DNA of 64,000 nucleotides, taken from assembly GCF_000143415.4 (NCBI RefSeq), contig NW_003314294.1, forward strand, positions 238,616 to 302,615, written 5' to 3'. The stretch's first letter is position 1. Every line of letters starts with the position of its first letter. Source of the stretch: Selaginella moellendorffii. Its lineage: Eukaryota > Streptophyta > Lycopodiopsida > Selaginellales > Selaginellaceae. Positions 1 through 10,554 of this stretch are shown piece after piece. Below the pieces are notes generated by a model that saw only the letters and a list, made by a program, of their open reading frames with translations, was not told the origin of the DNA and did not search any database. The position numbers and the translations under genes were made by a program.

Positions 1-794
1 TGTGTGCTTTGTAAGTCAATTCACTTATAAATGGTAGCACTAGGTTTTCTTGCAACTTCAGTGCCATTATACTCAATCTCTACCACCATCCCCCATTTAA
101 TTTAAACCATTTGAAAAGAATAAATGTATTTAGCCTTTCTAATGGTTTCTTGTTGTTAATACTATGTCTTCAATCATAAGGAGCTTCACATCAAAAGCAT
201 TGCCACCTGCATAGGAAGAGAAGAGAAAAAAACATTAGAAAGCCAAACAAGAGCAGCAAATGAAGTAAATATTATAATACTCAATTGATACTTGCTAAGA
301 AAGGGGGCAGGGATTTGTGGGGTGACCACTGAATATCAGACAGTGAAGATAAGTTAGAGTTAACTCATTTCACATAAGCTACAAATTTGAAAATTTGGAA
401 GAGAATATATGAAGGCTGATGAACACTTATGAAAGATGCCTCAACCTGAAATCATGGAATTGCTCTAACTGCTTAGAAGAGGGTGATTTATCATCATTAC
501 ACTAGATTAGGCCCCTCAGCCTCAGCCTATTCTCACTCATGTGAGTTACAAGATGTGGCAGCGCATTAGATCTTTTCCTATCCTTAAGAGGATAGAAATT
601 TTCAATTTGTATTAGTGAATTAGAAAAGGCTTAAGGCTTGAGACGGTGTGGACACTCGTCATACCCCACTAGTGCCACCTGGACTATCCATGCATGGGTT
701 TTTTGCAAATATAATATAGAGGATTTACAAATAGCACGCCATAGTCCCCTGTGTGATTGTCACCGTTTGTTAGCAGTAAAGATTGCTATTAGAA
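1..794. other. AT-rich 5' flank of the PPR gene, no gene seen
   Basis: No convincing reading frame, RNA gene or repeat was recognised. The stretch is AT-rich with scattered stops in all frames and probably holds the distal promoter of the downstream PPR gene. Confidence 0.5.
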
Positions 795-805
795 TATATA
801 TATAA
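795..805 (+). promoter_or_regulatory. TATA-like box upstream of the PPR gene
   Basis: A TATATATAAG-type run lies about 80 bp before the chosen ATG. It is followed at 821-829 by AGCATATTC, a motif that also recurs in the divergent promoter near 37.0-37.1 kb. The region between the TATA box and the ATG is carried along in the decayed PPR copies elsewhere in the window, which fits a transcribed leader. The assignment rests on position and sequence only. Confidence 0.5.
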
Positions 806-885
806 GTTTGCTGCGGAAGAAGCATATTCATAGCATATCCACTATAAGCCCTAAAAAATAAAAAACAGTGGGGGGAGGAAATGAT

Positions 886-3800
886 ATGAGCTTTGGACAA
901 ACGCGGCGGCGTCTCCTCAGCACAGCGATCATCGACCCTCCCGACACCTCCTTGCAGCGGTTGGCACGCCTCGACGACGATCTCCACCACTTGCAATTCC
1001 AGTCGCCCTTCCAGGTGCGCCAGACCTACGCCGCGCTCCTCAAGCACTGCGGCAATGCGGCCGCCCTACCGCAGGGGCGGCGAATCCACGCCCACATTGT
1101 CGCCAGCGGCCTCGCCAGCGATGGATTCCTCGGCGATCACCTCCTCCAGATGTATGGCAAATGCGGCAGCGTCGACGACGCCATCCAGGTCTTCCACGCC
1201 CTCCCGCGAAGAAGCCTCTTCTCCTGGAACTTCATCATCGCGGCATTCGCCAAGAACAGGCATGGCCGCAAGGCGATCGAGATGTTTAGGAGCATGGACT
1301 CGGCGGGGATCAAGCCCGACAGCGCTACTCTCTCCAGCGTCCTTGGCGCTTGCTCCAGCTTGAGGGATCTGGAAGAAGGCCGGAGGATCCATGGCAGGAT
1401 TTCCAGTGGCGAGTTCCAGAGTGGGATAGTTGTGGAGACTGGGCTGGTGAAGATGTATGCCCGCTGTGGGAGGCTGCGAGAGGCCAGAGAGGTGTTCGAT
1501 CGGATCGAGAACAAGGACGTGATATGCTGGAATTCGATGATCGCGGCGTATGCCCAGGGCGGGCATAGCGCCCAAGCTCGGCAGCTCTGCGAGGAGATGG
1601 AAGGTTTCGGAGTGAAAGCCAGCGACACGACTTTCGCTGGGATCCTGGGAGCTTGTTCCTCGCTCGAGGAAGGGAAGAAGATCCATTCCAGAGCCCTTGC
1701 CAGGGGTCTCTCGTCCTCGATCATCGTACAGAACGCGCTTGTGAGCATGTACGCGCGGTGCTCTAGACTGGACGTTGCGAGGGTCGTGTTTGACAAGATC
1801 GAGAGCAAGAGCGTGGTCTCCTGGAACGCTATGATCGCTGCTTGTGCTCGGCAAGGAGAGGCCGAGCAAGCGCTGCAGCTTTTCGAGAGGATGGAGCTGG
1901 AGCCCAACGAAGTCACCTTTGCAAGCGTTTTCAATGCTTGTTCTTTGCTGCCGGATCATCGGGAGGTGGGAAAGAGGATCCACGATCGTATTCGAGGCTC
2001 TCACCTGGAAGCCAATGTGACCGTGGCCACTGCCATCGTGACCATGTATGGCAAGTTCGGGAAAGTTGGTATGGCGAGACAAGTTTTCAATGGGATCCAG
2101 CACAAGAATGTGGTGTCCTGGAACGCGATGCTGGGAGCTTACACACAGAATAATCTGGACAGGGAAGCTCTTGAAGTTTATCACGAGATGGTGGCGCAGA
2201 AAGTCCAGCAGGACGAAGTTACGGTGGTGATTGCTCTGGGGATCTCTGCAAGCTTGCGACTGCTAAAACTCGGGATCGAGCTTCACGAGCTCAGCGTTGC
2301 TCACGGCTACGACTCCAACATCAAGGTCCAGAACGCTCTCATCAGCATGTATGGGAAGTGCAACGAACTTGACGCGGCTAGGCGAGTTTTCTCGAAAGTG
2401 AGAGCTCACGACGTGGTCTCCTGGACGGCTTTGATCGTGGCCTACACTCAGCACGGGAGGAACCGAGAAGCTCTCGAACTCTACAAGCAGATGGAGGGAG
2501 AAGGAATGGAGCCGGACAAGGTGACTTTCACAAGCGTTCTGAGCGCCTGTTCCAATACTAACGATTTGGAGCTCGGGCAGGCGCTGCATGCACGGCTCTT
2601 GGCGAGGAAAGATGGATTCAGCGATGGAGTTCTGGTGGCAGCACTCATCAACATGTACGTTAAGTGTGGGAGGCTGGACTTGTCGAGTGAGATTTTCCAG
2701 AGCTGCAAGGACACAAAGGCGGTCGTGGTGTGGAATGCGATGATCACGGCCTACGAGCAGGAGGGATACAGCAGGGCCGCTGTCGATCTTTACGACATGA
2801 TGAAGCAGCGAGGCTTGGATCCGGATGAGTCGACACTCTCGAGCATTCTAAGCGCCTGTGCAGAGCTCAAAGATTTGGAGAAAGGCGAGCAGGTTCACGT
2901 AGAGATCATTGCCTCGAGGGACTGCTCTCAAAATCCGGTAGTTCTCAACGCGCTTATCAGCATGTATGCGAGCTGTGGAGAGATTCGCGAAGCCAAGGCG
3001 GTGTTCAAGCGGATGAAGAACAGGGACGTGGTGTCGTGGACGATTTTGATCTCGGCTTACGTCCAAGGTGGTGACGCTCGAAGAGCTCTCAGGCTCTACC
3101 GGAGGATGCTCGTGGAAGGAGTCCAGCCGACCGAGGTGACGATGCTGGCGGTCATCGCTGCGTGCTCAGCTATGGAGTCACTCTGGGAAGGTATAGTTAT
3201 TCACGCTTTGACAGACTCTATGTTCTTCACGGACACGGCTGTGCAGGCTGCGCTCATCTCCATGTACGCGAGGTGCAGGAGGCTGGATCTGGCGTGCCAA
3301 GTTTTCAGGCAAGTCAGGCACCTCGAATCCAGCGCAAACTGCTGGAACGCAATGCTGGCAGCTTACTCGCAGCTCGGGCTCCCGGAGGAAGGCATCCGGC
3401 TTTACTGGGAGATGAGCTCCACAGGGATCAAAGCCAACGAGGGGACTTTCGCTGGAGCTCTCGCTGCTTGCTCGATGCTTGGAGCCGTGAGAGAAGGATA
3501 CAGGATCCACGAGCAAGTCTCTTCCAGCAGATATAGCTCCGACCTCAGCCTCAAGACCGCGCTCGTCCACATGTACGCCAAGTGCAACCGGGTTGACGCT
3601 GCGTTCCACGTCTTCGAGCAGCTCCAACCGGACGTGGTGGCCTGGAACGCCATGATCGCGGCCTATGCTCAAAACGGCTATGCATGGCACGCTCTCGAGC
3701 TCTACAGCAAGATGGTCAGCGAGAGCAACGTAACACCCGACGCTTACACCATCACCAACATCCTCAGCGTTTGCTCCAACGCGAGGCTGCTCGACAACGG

Positions 3801-4452
3801 GAGGACGATCTTCGAGCAGGCCGTGAGGCAGAGCCCCGAGCTGGAGCGAAATACGGCGGTGGAGTGCGCGGTGTTTAATCTCTACGCAAAGTGTGGCAAG
3901 CTCGACGTCGCGACGGCCATGTTCGAGAGGATGGAGGCCAAGAACGCCGTGTGCTGGCATGGGATCATCGCAGCCTACGCTCACCATGGCTACGGCATCG
4001 AGACGCTCTGGTTCTACCGTCTCTTTGAGCTCCATGGCTACAAACCGCTGGAGCCGACTTTCCTGTGCGTGTTCTTGGCGTGCGGCCACGCCGGCCTCGT
4101 CGACGAGTGTAAGTGGTACTTCCAGTCGATGATCGAGGACAGGATCACTCCAACTTTCGATCACTACTCGTGCGTTGTGACGGTTCTATCGCGCGCTGGG
4201 AAGCTGGAGGAGGCCGAGGATTTGCTCCACAGCATGCCGTTTAATCCTGGCAGCGTGGGGTGGACGAGCTTGCTGGGGGCGTGTAGAACTCACGGGGATT
4301 TGAAGCGGGCTAGGAGAGCGGCGGACGAGGCTATGGAGCTGGATCGACAGGACAGTGCTCCATACGTGCTGCTCTCCAACGTTAACATCTTTGCTGCGTC
4401 GGGGTGTCTGGATCATTTGCGCAAGAAAACCAAGCACAACCATCCTAAGTAA
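886..4452 (+). CDS. PLS-class pentatricopeptide repeat protein, 1188 aa, ends in a partial E domain
   Basis: A single intronless frame encodes a very long PPR protein. The same-frame GTG at 868 was rejected in favour of the ATG at 886, which begins MSFGQTRRRLLSTA, an arginine-rich mitochondrial-type presequence. From about residue 45 to 1090 there are PLS triplets. Ten S-type motifs of the VSWNAMIAAYAQ kind can be counted, each preceded by a MYGKCG or MYARCG motif and followed by a P-type motif. The C-terminus (HYSCVVTVLSRAGKLEEAE, then GWTSLLGACRTHGD and APYVLLSN) is an E motif that stops shortly after. There is no E+ or DYW deaminase domain. Family knowledge predicts sequence-specific organellar RNA binding for editing, splicing or stability; without DYW it would need a partner for editing. 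Decayed copies of this gene occur at about 4.9-5.8, 10.6-12.1, 19.2-20.7, 53.9-54.6 and 61.1-61.9 kb. The organelle and RNA target are unknown. Confidence 0.93.
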   Translation: MSFGQTRRRLLSTAIIDPPDTSLQRLARLDDDLHHLQFQSPFQVRQTYAALLKHCGNAAALPQGRRIHAHIVASGLASDGFLGDHLLQMYGKCGSVDDAIQVFHALPRRSLFSWNFIIAAFAKNRHGRKAIEMFRSMDSAGIKPDSATLSSVLGACSSLRDLEEGRRIHGRISSGEFQSGIVVETGLVKMYARCGRLREAREVFDRIENKDVICWNSMIAAYAQGGHSAQARQLCEEMEGFGVKASDTTFAGILGACSSLEEGKKIHSRALARGLSSSIIVQNALVSMYARCSRLDVARVVFDKIESKSVVSWNAMIAACARQGEAEQALQLFERMELEPNEVTFASVFNACSLLPDHREVGKRIHDRIRGSHLEANVTVATAIVTMYGKFGKVGMARQVFNGIQHKNVVSWNAMLGAYTQNNLDREALEVYHEMVAQKVQQDEVTVVIALGISASLRLLKLGIELHELSVAHGYDSNIKVQNALISMYGKCNELDAARRVFSKVRAHDVVSWTALIVAYTQHGRNREALELYKQMEGEGMEPDKVTFTSVLSACSNTNDLELGQALHARLLARKDGFSDGVLVAALINMYVKCGRLDLSSEIFQSCKDTKAVVVWNAMITAYEQEGYSRAAVDLYDMMKQRGLDPDESTLSSILSACAELKDLEKGEQVHVEIIASRDCSQNPVVLNALISMYASCGEIREAKAVFKRMKNRDVVSWTILISAYVQGGDARRALRLYRRMLVEGVQPTEVTMLAVIAACSAMESLWEGIVIHALTDSMFFTDTAVQAALISMYARCRRLDLACQVFRQVRHLESSANCWNAMLAAYSQLGLPEEGIRLYWEMSSTGIKANEGTFAGALAACSMLGAVREGYRIHEQVSSSRYSSDLSLKTALVHMYAKCNRVDAAFHVFEQLQPDVVAWNAMIAAYAQNGYAWHALELYSKMVSESNVTPDAYTITNILSVCSNARLLDNGRTIFEQAVRQSPELERNTAVECAVFNLYAKCGKLDVATAMFERMEAKNAVCWHGIIAAYAHHGYGIETLWFYRLFELHGYKPLEPTFLCVFLACGHAGLVDECKWYFQSMIEDRITPTFDHYSCVVTVLSRAGKLEEAEDLLHSMPFNPGSVGWTSLLGACRTHGDLKRARRAADEAMELDRQDSAPYVLLSNVNIFAASGCLDHLRKKTKHNHPK

Positions 4453-4930
4453 AGAAGGATAAAAATTTATGCGGTGCCAGGCGCCATCTTGTTGGTGCGA
4501 ATCTCTCGATCCCTGCATGGAAGCTGTCGGATCCGCATGAAGAAGCGGCGTTCACTACCACGACATGGGCGCCAGCCCCGGATAGGCCCCATCGTCGTCT
4601 TCCGGCACAATAAGCGCGCCAGCGGCAGCCCCAAGCTCATCTCCAATGAGCGTGTCATCACCACCATTCTTGGCCCCATCTCATGCCAACGAATTTCCCA
4701 AGATCCTCGGTGGCACCAGGTTTGGCATTGTGCCGAGCACTAGCTCCAGCACCAGCTCAAGGACAACTAGCCCAAGGCCGCCTTTCTTGCTTCCAATCCA
4801 CGCTCCAGCGCCGTAGAATCTCTTCCGGGCTTGAGGTATTTCCTATACCTTTATTTCTATTGTTCCCAGGAAAACTTAAAAAGTACAAAAAAAAAAAATT
4901 TGAATAGCAAAAATCATTTCATGTTTCCAT
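4453..4930 (+). other. 3' flank of the PPR gene, shared with the PPR mosaics
   Basis: No gene was recognised. Pieces of this flank (around 4499-4515 with ATCTCTCGATCCC, and 4740-4790 with repeated CCAGCACCAGCTC-like words) recur inside the PPR mosaics at about 10.9-11.35 kb and 19.5-20.0 kb. The mosaics were therefore probably derived from a PPR gene together with its 3' flank. A short A-run lies at about 4887-4897. Confidence 0.5.
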
Positions 4931-5800
4931 ATTTCCTTGCCAAGAGCCGTGCATGCAGAGCTCCAAATCGCTAGCATTGGAATAGGCACTCAGAACCGCT
5001 GGTGCCTCCATTCTATCTGCTTGTAGAGCTCTCGGTTCCTGCCGTGTTAAGTGTAGGCCACAACCAAAGCGTGAGCTCACTTTCCAGAAAACTCACCTGG
5101 CCACGTCAAGTTCGTTGGATGAGAGCCCGTTCTTGTTGGACTGAGCTCGTGAAGCTTGATCCCGAGTTTTAGCAGCTGGAGCAGCGATCATAGTGTTCCA
5201 GGAGACCATACTCTTGTCAAACACAGCCGCCTCCCAGGTATCACCGCAACTTCACTCCCAGCAGTCTTGTGCTTCGAAAACCTCGCCAGGCCGACTCCCC
5301 CAAACTCGCCATACATGATCACCATGGCAGTGGTGGCTTCTCTTTCCAACCTCTCGATGATCCAGCAGCAAACTTCAACAAGCATTGAAAACCCTGGCAA
5401 AGGTGACTTCGTCGGGCTCTTCTTGAAGAGCACTTTCTGGGCCTCTCCTTGCCGAGCACAAGCATTGATCATAGCGTTCCAGGGGGACCACGTTCTTGTC
5501 AAACACAGCCGCCTAGAGCACCGCGCTCACAAGTGCGATCTGATATGCCCGCCCTGGGAATATGTAGTGATCATCGAGTTCCACCATATCACATTGTTGT
5601 TCTCGATCTGCCTCTTGCAGCCCACGGGGGGCAAACAGCATGAAGTCGGCGGGATTCGCACTGATCATGCCTGCTCTTGATGAATGCTGCGATGATGAAG
5701 TTCCAGAAGTGGTTCTTCACGATGGCGTCGTTGACATATGAGCATACTGATTCGGAAGAATCTACTCTAGAATATACCTGTTTTCTATGAAGCATATTCT
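4931..5800 (-). pseudogene. Inverted, deleted copy of the upstream PPR gene
   Basis: Read on the minus strand, the segment matches the intact PPR gene discontinuously and in order. It runs from the 5' leader (AGCATATTC near 5790) through the first repeats (near 5700), several middle repeats (5200-5500) and the block corresponding to gene positions of about 2270-2620 (4935-5170). Deletions, frameshifts and stops interrupt it. The longest readable piece (5188-5502) contains WNAMINACARQGEAQ, a clear PPR S-motif. It lies about 480 bp from the parent in inverted orientation, so read-through from either side could give RNA complementary to the parent PPR mRNA; that consequence is inference. Confidence 0.85.
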
Positions 5801-5814
5801 TCATTGTCTTTTCC

Positions 5815-7100
5815 TAATACAGTCTATTCCACTAAATAAAGAGCCCTTTAGACAAACCACATACTATAAAATTAGGAAAGTAAATTAATACTAAATTATC
5901 CACTTTATACTTTGTAAGTGGATGATGATAGGAGTTGTAGTTTCGTTATCCATGTATACATGGCTTAAGTATTCAATAACTTTACTCAAAGTAGTGGATG
6001 GATGCTCATCAAATACAAATCCCAAGACTTAGCATTAGCAGCTTGTAGGAATCGCAAAGGTAAACTTAAGTCCATTAATAGTATTATATTATGACCATAT
6101 AAATTTTTTTATAGTGAGGCACTAATAAAACTTTGTACTTTTGTGACATATATATATCGAAAAGATGGTAAATAACCATTCTAATTTGATTGTTGAAAGT
6201 TTATGTCCTTCACAATCATCCCTTAAAATTGAAACACATTTGGGCTAACACAACTTTAAAACTAATATCAAAAACATCCACACAATTAGGATACATCAAA
6301 ACTAAAGGAGTCATTAATAACTCCTTTGTGATGCAGAAATGCCCATTTAAAGTCATTAGACTAAATAAAAGATGGTGCTTTAGCAATAGTCACAATAGTG
6401 CAGTACGATTAAAAATATGATCAATAAATAACTAAATTATTGCACATTTCTCAAGAACTATTGCATATTATTCATATATTTATAGTGAATAAACTCTATA
6501 ATCCTTGGTTCTCCCAGCAGCTACACTGCTAATTTGGTAGACTATATCTACAACCACAATATTATCCAAAACACTCATAAATAATGTATATTTCTACCCT
6601 TAAATTTGAAATTGTATATATTGAGCATCCATGTATGTGTTTCCTCTTGTGGAGCATCCATGGATGAAGATATCCATTTGTGGCACACAATATAAGTAGA
6701 TGACTAATTACCTCACATGGAATAGCTAATGTATACAATAGAAGAATTGGTAAATTATGAAAATAGAGGTGTTAGTTCCCCTTGGCTTAATAGGGGTTAT
6801 GGGATGTAGTACAAGTGGATGATTAGATGTCTCACATGGAATAACTAATTTATATAATTAAAAAATTAGTAAATTGGGGAAATAGAGGTGTTAATTCCTT
6901 TTGGCTCAATAAGGATTATTAGTCAATAATCAATAAAAACATTAATATCTCTGAAGGGGATGATAATTTGGGCTTTCTTATTAAGTGAGAGAGATAAAGT
7001 GTATTACAATGGCATTACCTACTTAAATACTTTGTATGACTCATCAAAACCTCACTCAAGCCACATAACTAACACACTCTAGTGGCAAAAGGTGGGAGGA
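5815..7100. repeat. Left arm of a ~1.3-kb inverted repeat
   Basis: This AT-rich arm is the diverged reverse complement of 17188-18510. Matching landmarks include the outer end (CAGTCTATTCCACTAAATAA against its complement at about 18485-18505), a middle block (GTCATTAGACTAAAT), and the inner end (GGCAAAAGGTGGGAGGA against 17188-17204). The arm contains an old, decayed copy of the TRIM-type element seen at 26.3-27.0 kb. No coding potential beyond short chance frames was seen. Confidence 0.75.
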
Positions 7101-7330
7101 ATGCCCATGAAGCTTACTTTAAGCCATAGTGTTTCAAAATATTATCCCAAAATCTCAAACTATAAAAAACAAAAAGAATGGTTATTTTTGTTTAGTGATC
7201 AAGGATATAGTTACATGATGAAAAAGTCCCAAAAGTTAGTGGGACTAGTGGTTAGGCCTTTGACTCATTGGTGGTTCTAGCAAGCATTGCCATGGATGGA
7301 AAAGGATTTGGTGGGGATCAAAAAAGTGAT
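7080..7330 (+). mobile_element. Decayed LTR-flank fragment related to 25865-26130
   Basis: The segment aligns with 25865-26130 in the same orientation. Shared landmarks include the ATGAGGCTTGC/ATGAAGCTTAC region, GAAGTCCCAAAGGATAGTGG against AAAAGTCCCAAAAGTTAGTGG, and GGATTTGGTGGGGAT near the end. Many transitions separate the two. It is an older copy of the LTR-type sequence into which the 26.3-kb TRIM inserted. Confidence 0.6.
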
Positions 7331-7789
7331 ATTCTTTCGTTTATTCAAATATTGCATTACAGTTTCCTTTAAGGTGTATTAGTTAATGTTTTTTATTTGA
7401 AATTTTTATATTATAAAAAAAATTATTACCAAATGATTTATTCTATTCCACTATTTCTCTTCTTGATAAGTAAGTGCTAAGTACATTAAGATATGATGAT
7501 GTTAAAAAGTATATAGAGTTAAAACTCACTATCTTAAATTATTATAAGATTAAGAAGCATAATCTTTATCATGGTCTTATGGAGTTTAGTGTTTCATCTT
7601 CTTAGGCTAACAGTCATGAAATCATATGATACTAAGTGAAAATGTTATCTTTTATGTTAATAATAAAGCTATTCTATTTTTACTTAGCAACTATTATTAC
7701 AAACAAAAATAAAAAATATTTGATAAATATTTTACTACTATATTTATCTTTTAAAACTAAATTTTAATTATTTTGTTGTGGTGGATCTT
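7331..7789. other. AT-rich stretch, nothing recognised
   Basis: Very AT-rich sequence with stops in every frame. It is probably decayed retrotransposon body upstream of the RNase H fragment, but no motif supports this directly. Confidence 0.35.
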
Positions 7790-8480
7790 TTATATCTAGC
7801 CTCTAATGGTTAAGACAGATGCAAGTGATATTGCTATTGAAGCCATCTTGCTTCAAGTCGGGCATCCTCTTACATATATGAGCCATAAGTTTGATGCTAT
7901 ACAGTGGAATTGGCCTACTCAAGATAAAGAGTTATATATTGTGATCATTACTGTGAAGGAATGGTGACATTATTTGAACTTTCATATGAATTCAAGTCAT
8001 CAATCTCTCTAGTGTTTCAGTCAATAAAAGGATTTTTGAGGGTGCCTTGCTCATTAGCAAGAGTTCCTACAAAAAGTGTCTATTAACATCTGGTACAAGA
8101 ATAGAAGTGATAATAAGATGGCTAATGCATTCTCCTAGATGGTAAATTCTATCTTGTTTGTGAAGCTATTCAGCAATCTCTTATATGAGCTTAAGGAGTT
8201 TTTTTAATTTAACCATTTTATCACTGATATTTGTGTGAAGGTTTTATTAAGGGATGCCTCTACAGATTTTGAAGGGTGACAAATTTGCATCATTCGAAAT
8301 ATAAAATGGAATCCTAGTGAAGAAGGGATTTATAATGGTTCCTCGTGTGAATAAACTTATCAAACAGATTTTGGTTGAGTGTTATGATATGTTAAGTGCT
8401 AAGCATCTGAGAGTACTGAGAATGTATAGTTGGTGAAGAGGCCATTTATCAAAGGCTGTTGTACGTGGTTGGGTCATAAG
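7790..8480 (+). mobile_element. Ty3/gypsy RNase H and integrase-zinc-finger remnant
   Basis: Conceptual reading across several stops and frameshifts gives VKTDASDIAIEAILLQ, HPLTYMSHKFDA and QDKELYIVIITVKEW. These match the RNase H domain of Ty3/gypsy Pol. Next come YKNRSDNKMANAFS (the conserved ..ADALSR junction) and VPRVNKLIKQILVECYD...HLRVLRMY, resembling the integrase zinc-binding region. In-frame stops show it is dead. It is truncated on both sides. Confidence 0.8.
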
Positions 8481-8784
8481 GAAAATGACACCAAGAATAT
8501 TCCGTAGTCAGTGGGATTTAAAGTCATAACACCTTAAAGGTTGGGAGGTTGGCCTAGGATTCTCTCTTTTGTTCGTTTCACCACTGCAGGCTGCTTTTTA
8601 TGCCCAAGCACTAGTCCTATAAAATGTTGATAAGATTTTCAAGCTTCTTAAGAGGTGATATCTCTTCATCCATACTAGTAACCAAAAGTCACAAAAAATG
8701 TTGGATTTATAGTGATTTTTTTGACAATACATAATTTTAAACAATTTTAAGTCTCAATATGAAAGAATATTAAACACATTCTTT
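8481..8784. other. AT-rich flank, nothing recognised
   Basis: No frame or repeat with a clear match was found between the gypsy remnant and the F-box pseudogene. Confidence 0.35.
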
Positions 8785-9890
8785 CACTTTGATGTTTCCA
8801 ATCAAAACAAAGACAATGTTGGAAAATTTGTCACGTCCAGTGTGTTTTTGGGGGAAGATATATGAAATCATAGTTTCCAAATCCACAACAAAAGGGTGAA
8901 GCTTTGGGCAAGCTTGTTTGGACTAGAAACACCTCAAGCTTCCAATAATGTGCTTTTCATATTCTTCCTGCTTAGCTATGGCAACTTTTGTTAACAATTT
9001 CCATTCATTTGGATCTGGATAAAATATCCTCTTGAAACAAAAATCAGATGTTTTTGGTGTCACTCTTCCCACCAAGACATAAGCCAGAGCCAGGAATACC
9101 ATACCACAAAAAACTTACTTCCAGGCCATCTGGTAAGTCGTGTGGAACCGAGGATGAGGCATTGGCATCGTCAGAATTACTGAAGATCCACTCTGCTGCA
9201 TGCTCTGTGCGACCACCCTTTCTTCACAATGACCTCAAGCATCATTCGCCCTCATAATAGAAGTCCCTAGGATAACTCCTTATCTCCTTTTGTTCTGAAA
9301 TTCTCCATTCATGACCCACTGTCTGAAAACAATAGAATGGACAGGTGCGCCACCGCTTCAAGTCAGGGGTATACATCACAGCGTTATCCCAGAAACACTT
9401 GTTGATAACAATAATTGCATAACTTTCCCTCTCAGAGCATAGCTCTATTCCAGAGCTTAAAATCCCGTCATTTATCTGAGAATCAGTGGTGAAAAGCATT
9501 TTGTCAATGGCAGGCCATTGCTTGAGCACAGGATTACCAACATAGAGCTTTGTTCTAGAACGTAAGAACACCATCCCTTGGTTAGTACCCAAAACTTGGT
9601 CCTTGAAATCTGGGAACGGGTCATCTAAGAAGGGACCTGAGAGTGGACACCAAGCTTTGAGAGCGTTGTTAACATACGTGAGAATCCAAACCCCCGAATC
9701 CATTGTAGCTCAACTAAGAGTTGAGATTATAAAATCTATAGAATTTACAATTCTTTTCATATCAACATCATTTGTGCTTAGATTTGAAGTTTGGTGATTG
9801 AACGATATCTCTCCAAGTCTTACACACACTGCTTGCACACACTGCACTAGATGCGATATAATCTCCCACAAGATGCTCACTGGAGGCCAT
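8785..9890 (-). pseudogene. F-box protein pseudogene, near full length
   Basis: Read on the minus strand this aligns end to end with the two intact F-box genes at 48988-49947 and 57291-58247. The start retains ASSVCKTWRDIVQSPNFKSK near 9830. It is followed by stops and a short insertion, then a long readable piece (9242-9703) with GVWILTYVNNALKAWCPLSG and YVGNPVLKQWP. The 3' half (8785-9240) is broken by frameshifts but still shows the Pro-Lys-Leu-His-Pro-Phe-Val-Val-Asp block and the terminal FSNIVFVLIGN. It lies just outside the left edge of the PPR-protease duplication. Confidence 0.88.
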
Positions 9891-10079
9891 AAAGAAAAAA
9901 TATTGTGGTAAATTAGAACACAAGTTTATGAGGTTTAGTATAACATTTAACAGATTGATCCTCTAGAAATTGTGCATGTCCAACAGCTAAAGTGCTTCAT
10001 ATAAGTTAAACTTTGGAACAAATTTGAAAATTTATTAAATATGAAATGGTGCTAAAATTGTAATCATATCTATATTTCA

Positions 10080-10554
10080 TAAATATGCCTCTCTTGCATA
10101 TATAAACACTTACCATAAATAGCATATAGGACCAAAACAATACTAACATATAAAGCATGATAGTGAGGGTGTCTTTATAAATACAGTAATGTATCATATA
10201 GCAATATTAAGGACTGGACTCAATATATAACATATATAAGTCAAAGATATATAGCAAAAGAGAATTAAAAGTCAAACCAAGTATGCTCAATAGAAAACAA
10301 CACATATGAATTATTACTTTATATTTATCTAGCTAAGTACATATGCTAAACCCAATTAACTACCATTTGGACAAAAGGGGCTAATAAAGGAACTAACAGT
10401 ATCCATTGTGGTAGTAAAGAGAGGGTGTTAACCTGATAAGTACATTTTTAGAAAAAAATAAAGTTTTCTTGGATTGAGAGGATTAAGATTAGATACTAGT
10501 AGTTTACATAAGTATGATTAAAATTATTACAAATATTGCTACTAAAACCTAACT
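10080..10554. other. AT-rich stretch inside duplication copy 1
   Basis: No gene seen. The sequence is nearly identical to about 18712-19181, and a much more diverged relative appears at about 28870-29110 (GGACTCAACACAAAAGGCATGATA block). This suggests an old transposon fragment. Confidence 0.5.

Noticed and set aside
1066-2184. Long minus-strand open frame opposite the PPR gene
   Set aside because: It is a composition shadow of the GC-rich PPR coding sequence. The protein has no domain and the plus strand is clearly coding.
3178-4164. 328-codon minus-strand frame opposite the PPR gene
   Set aside because: It lies wholly within the PPR gene, shows no family features and has periodic Leu/Val patterns expected from antisense of PPR repeats.
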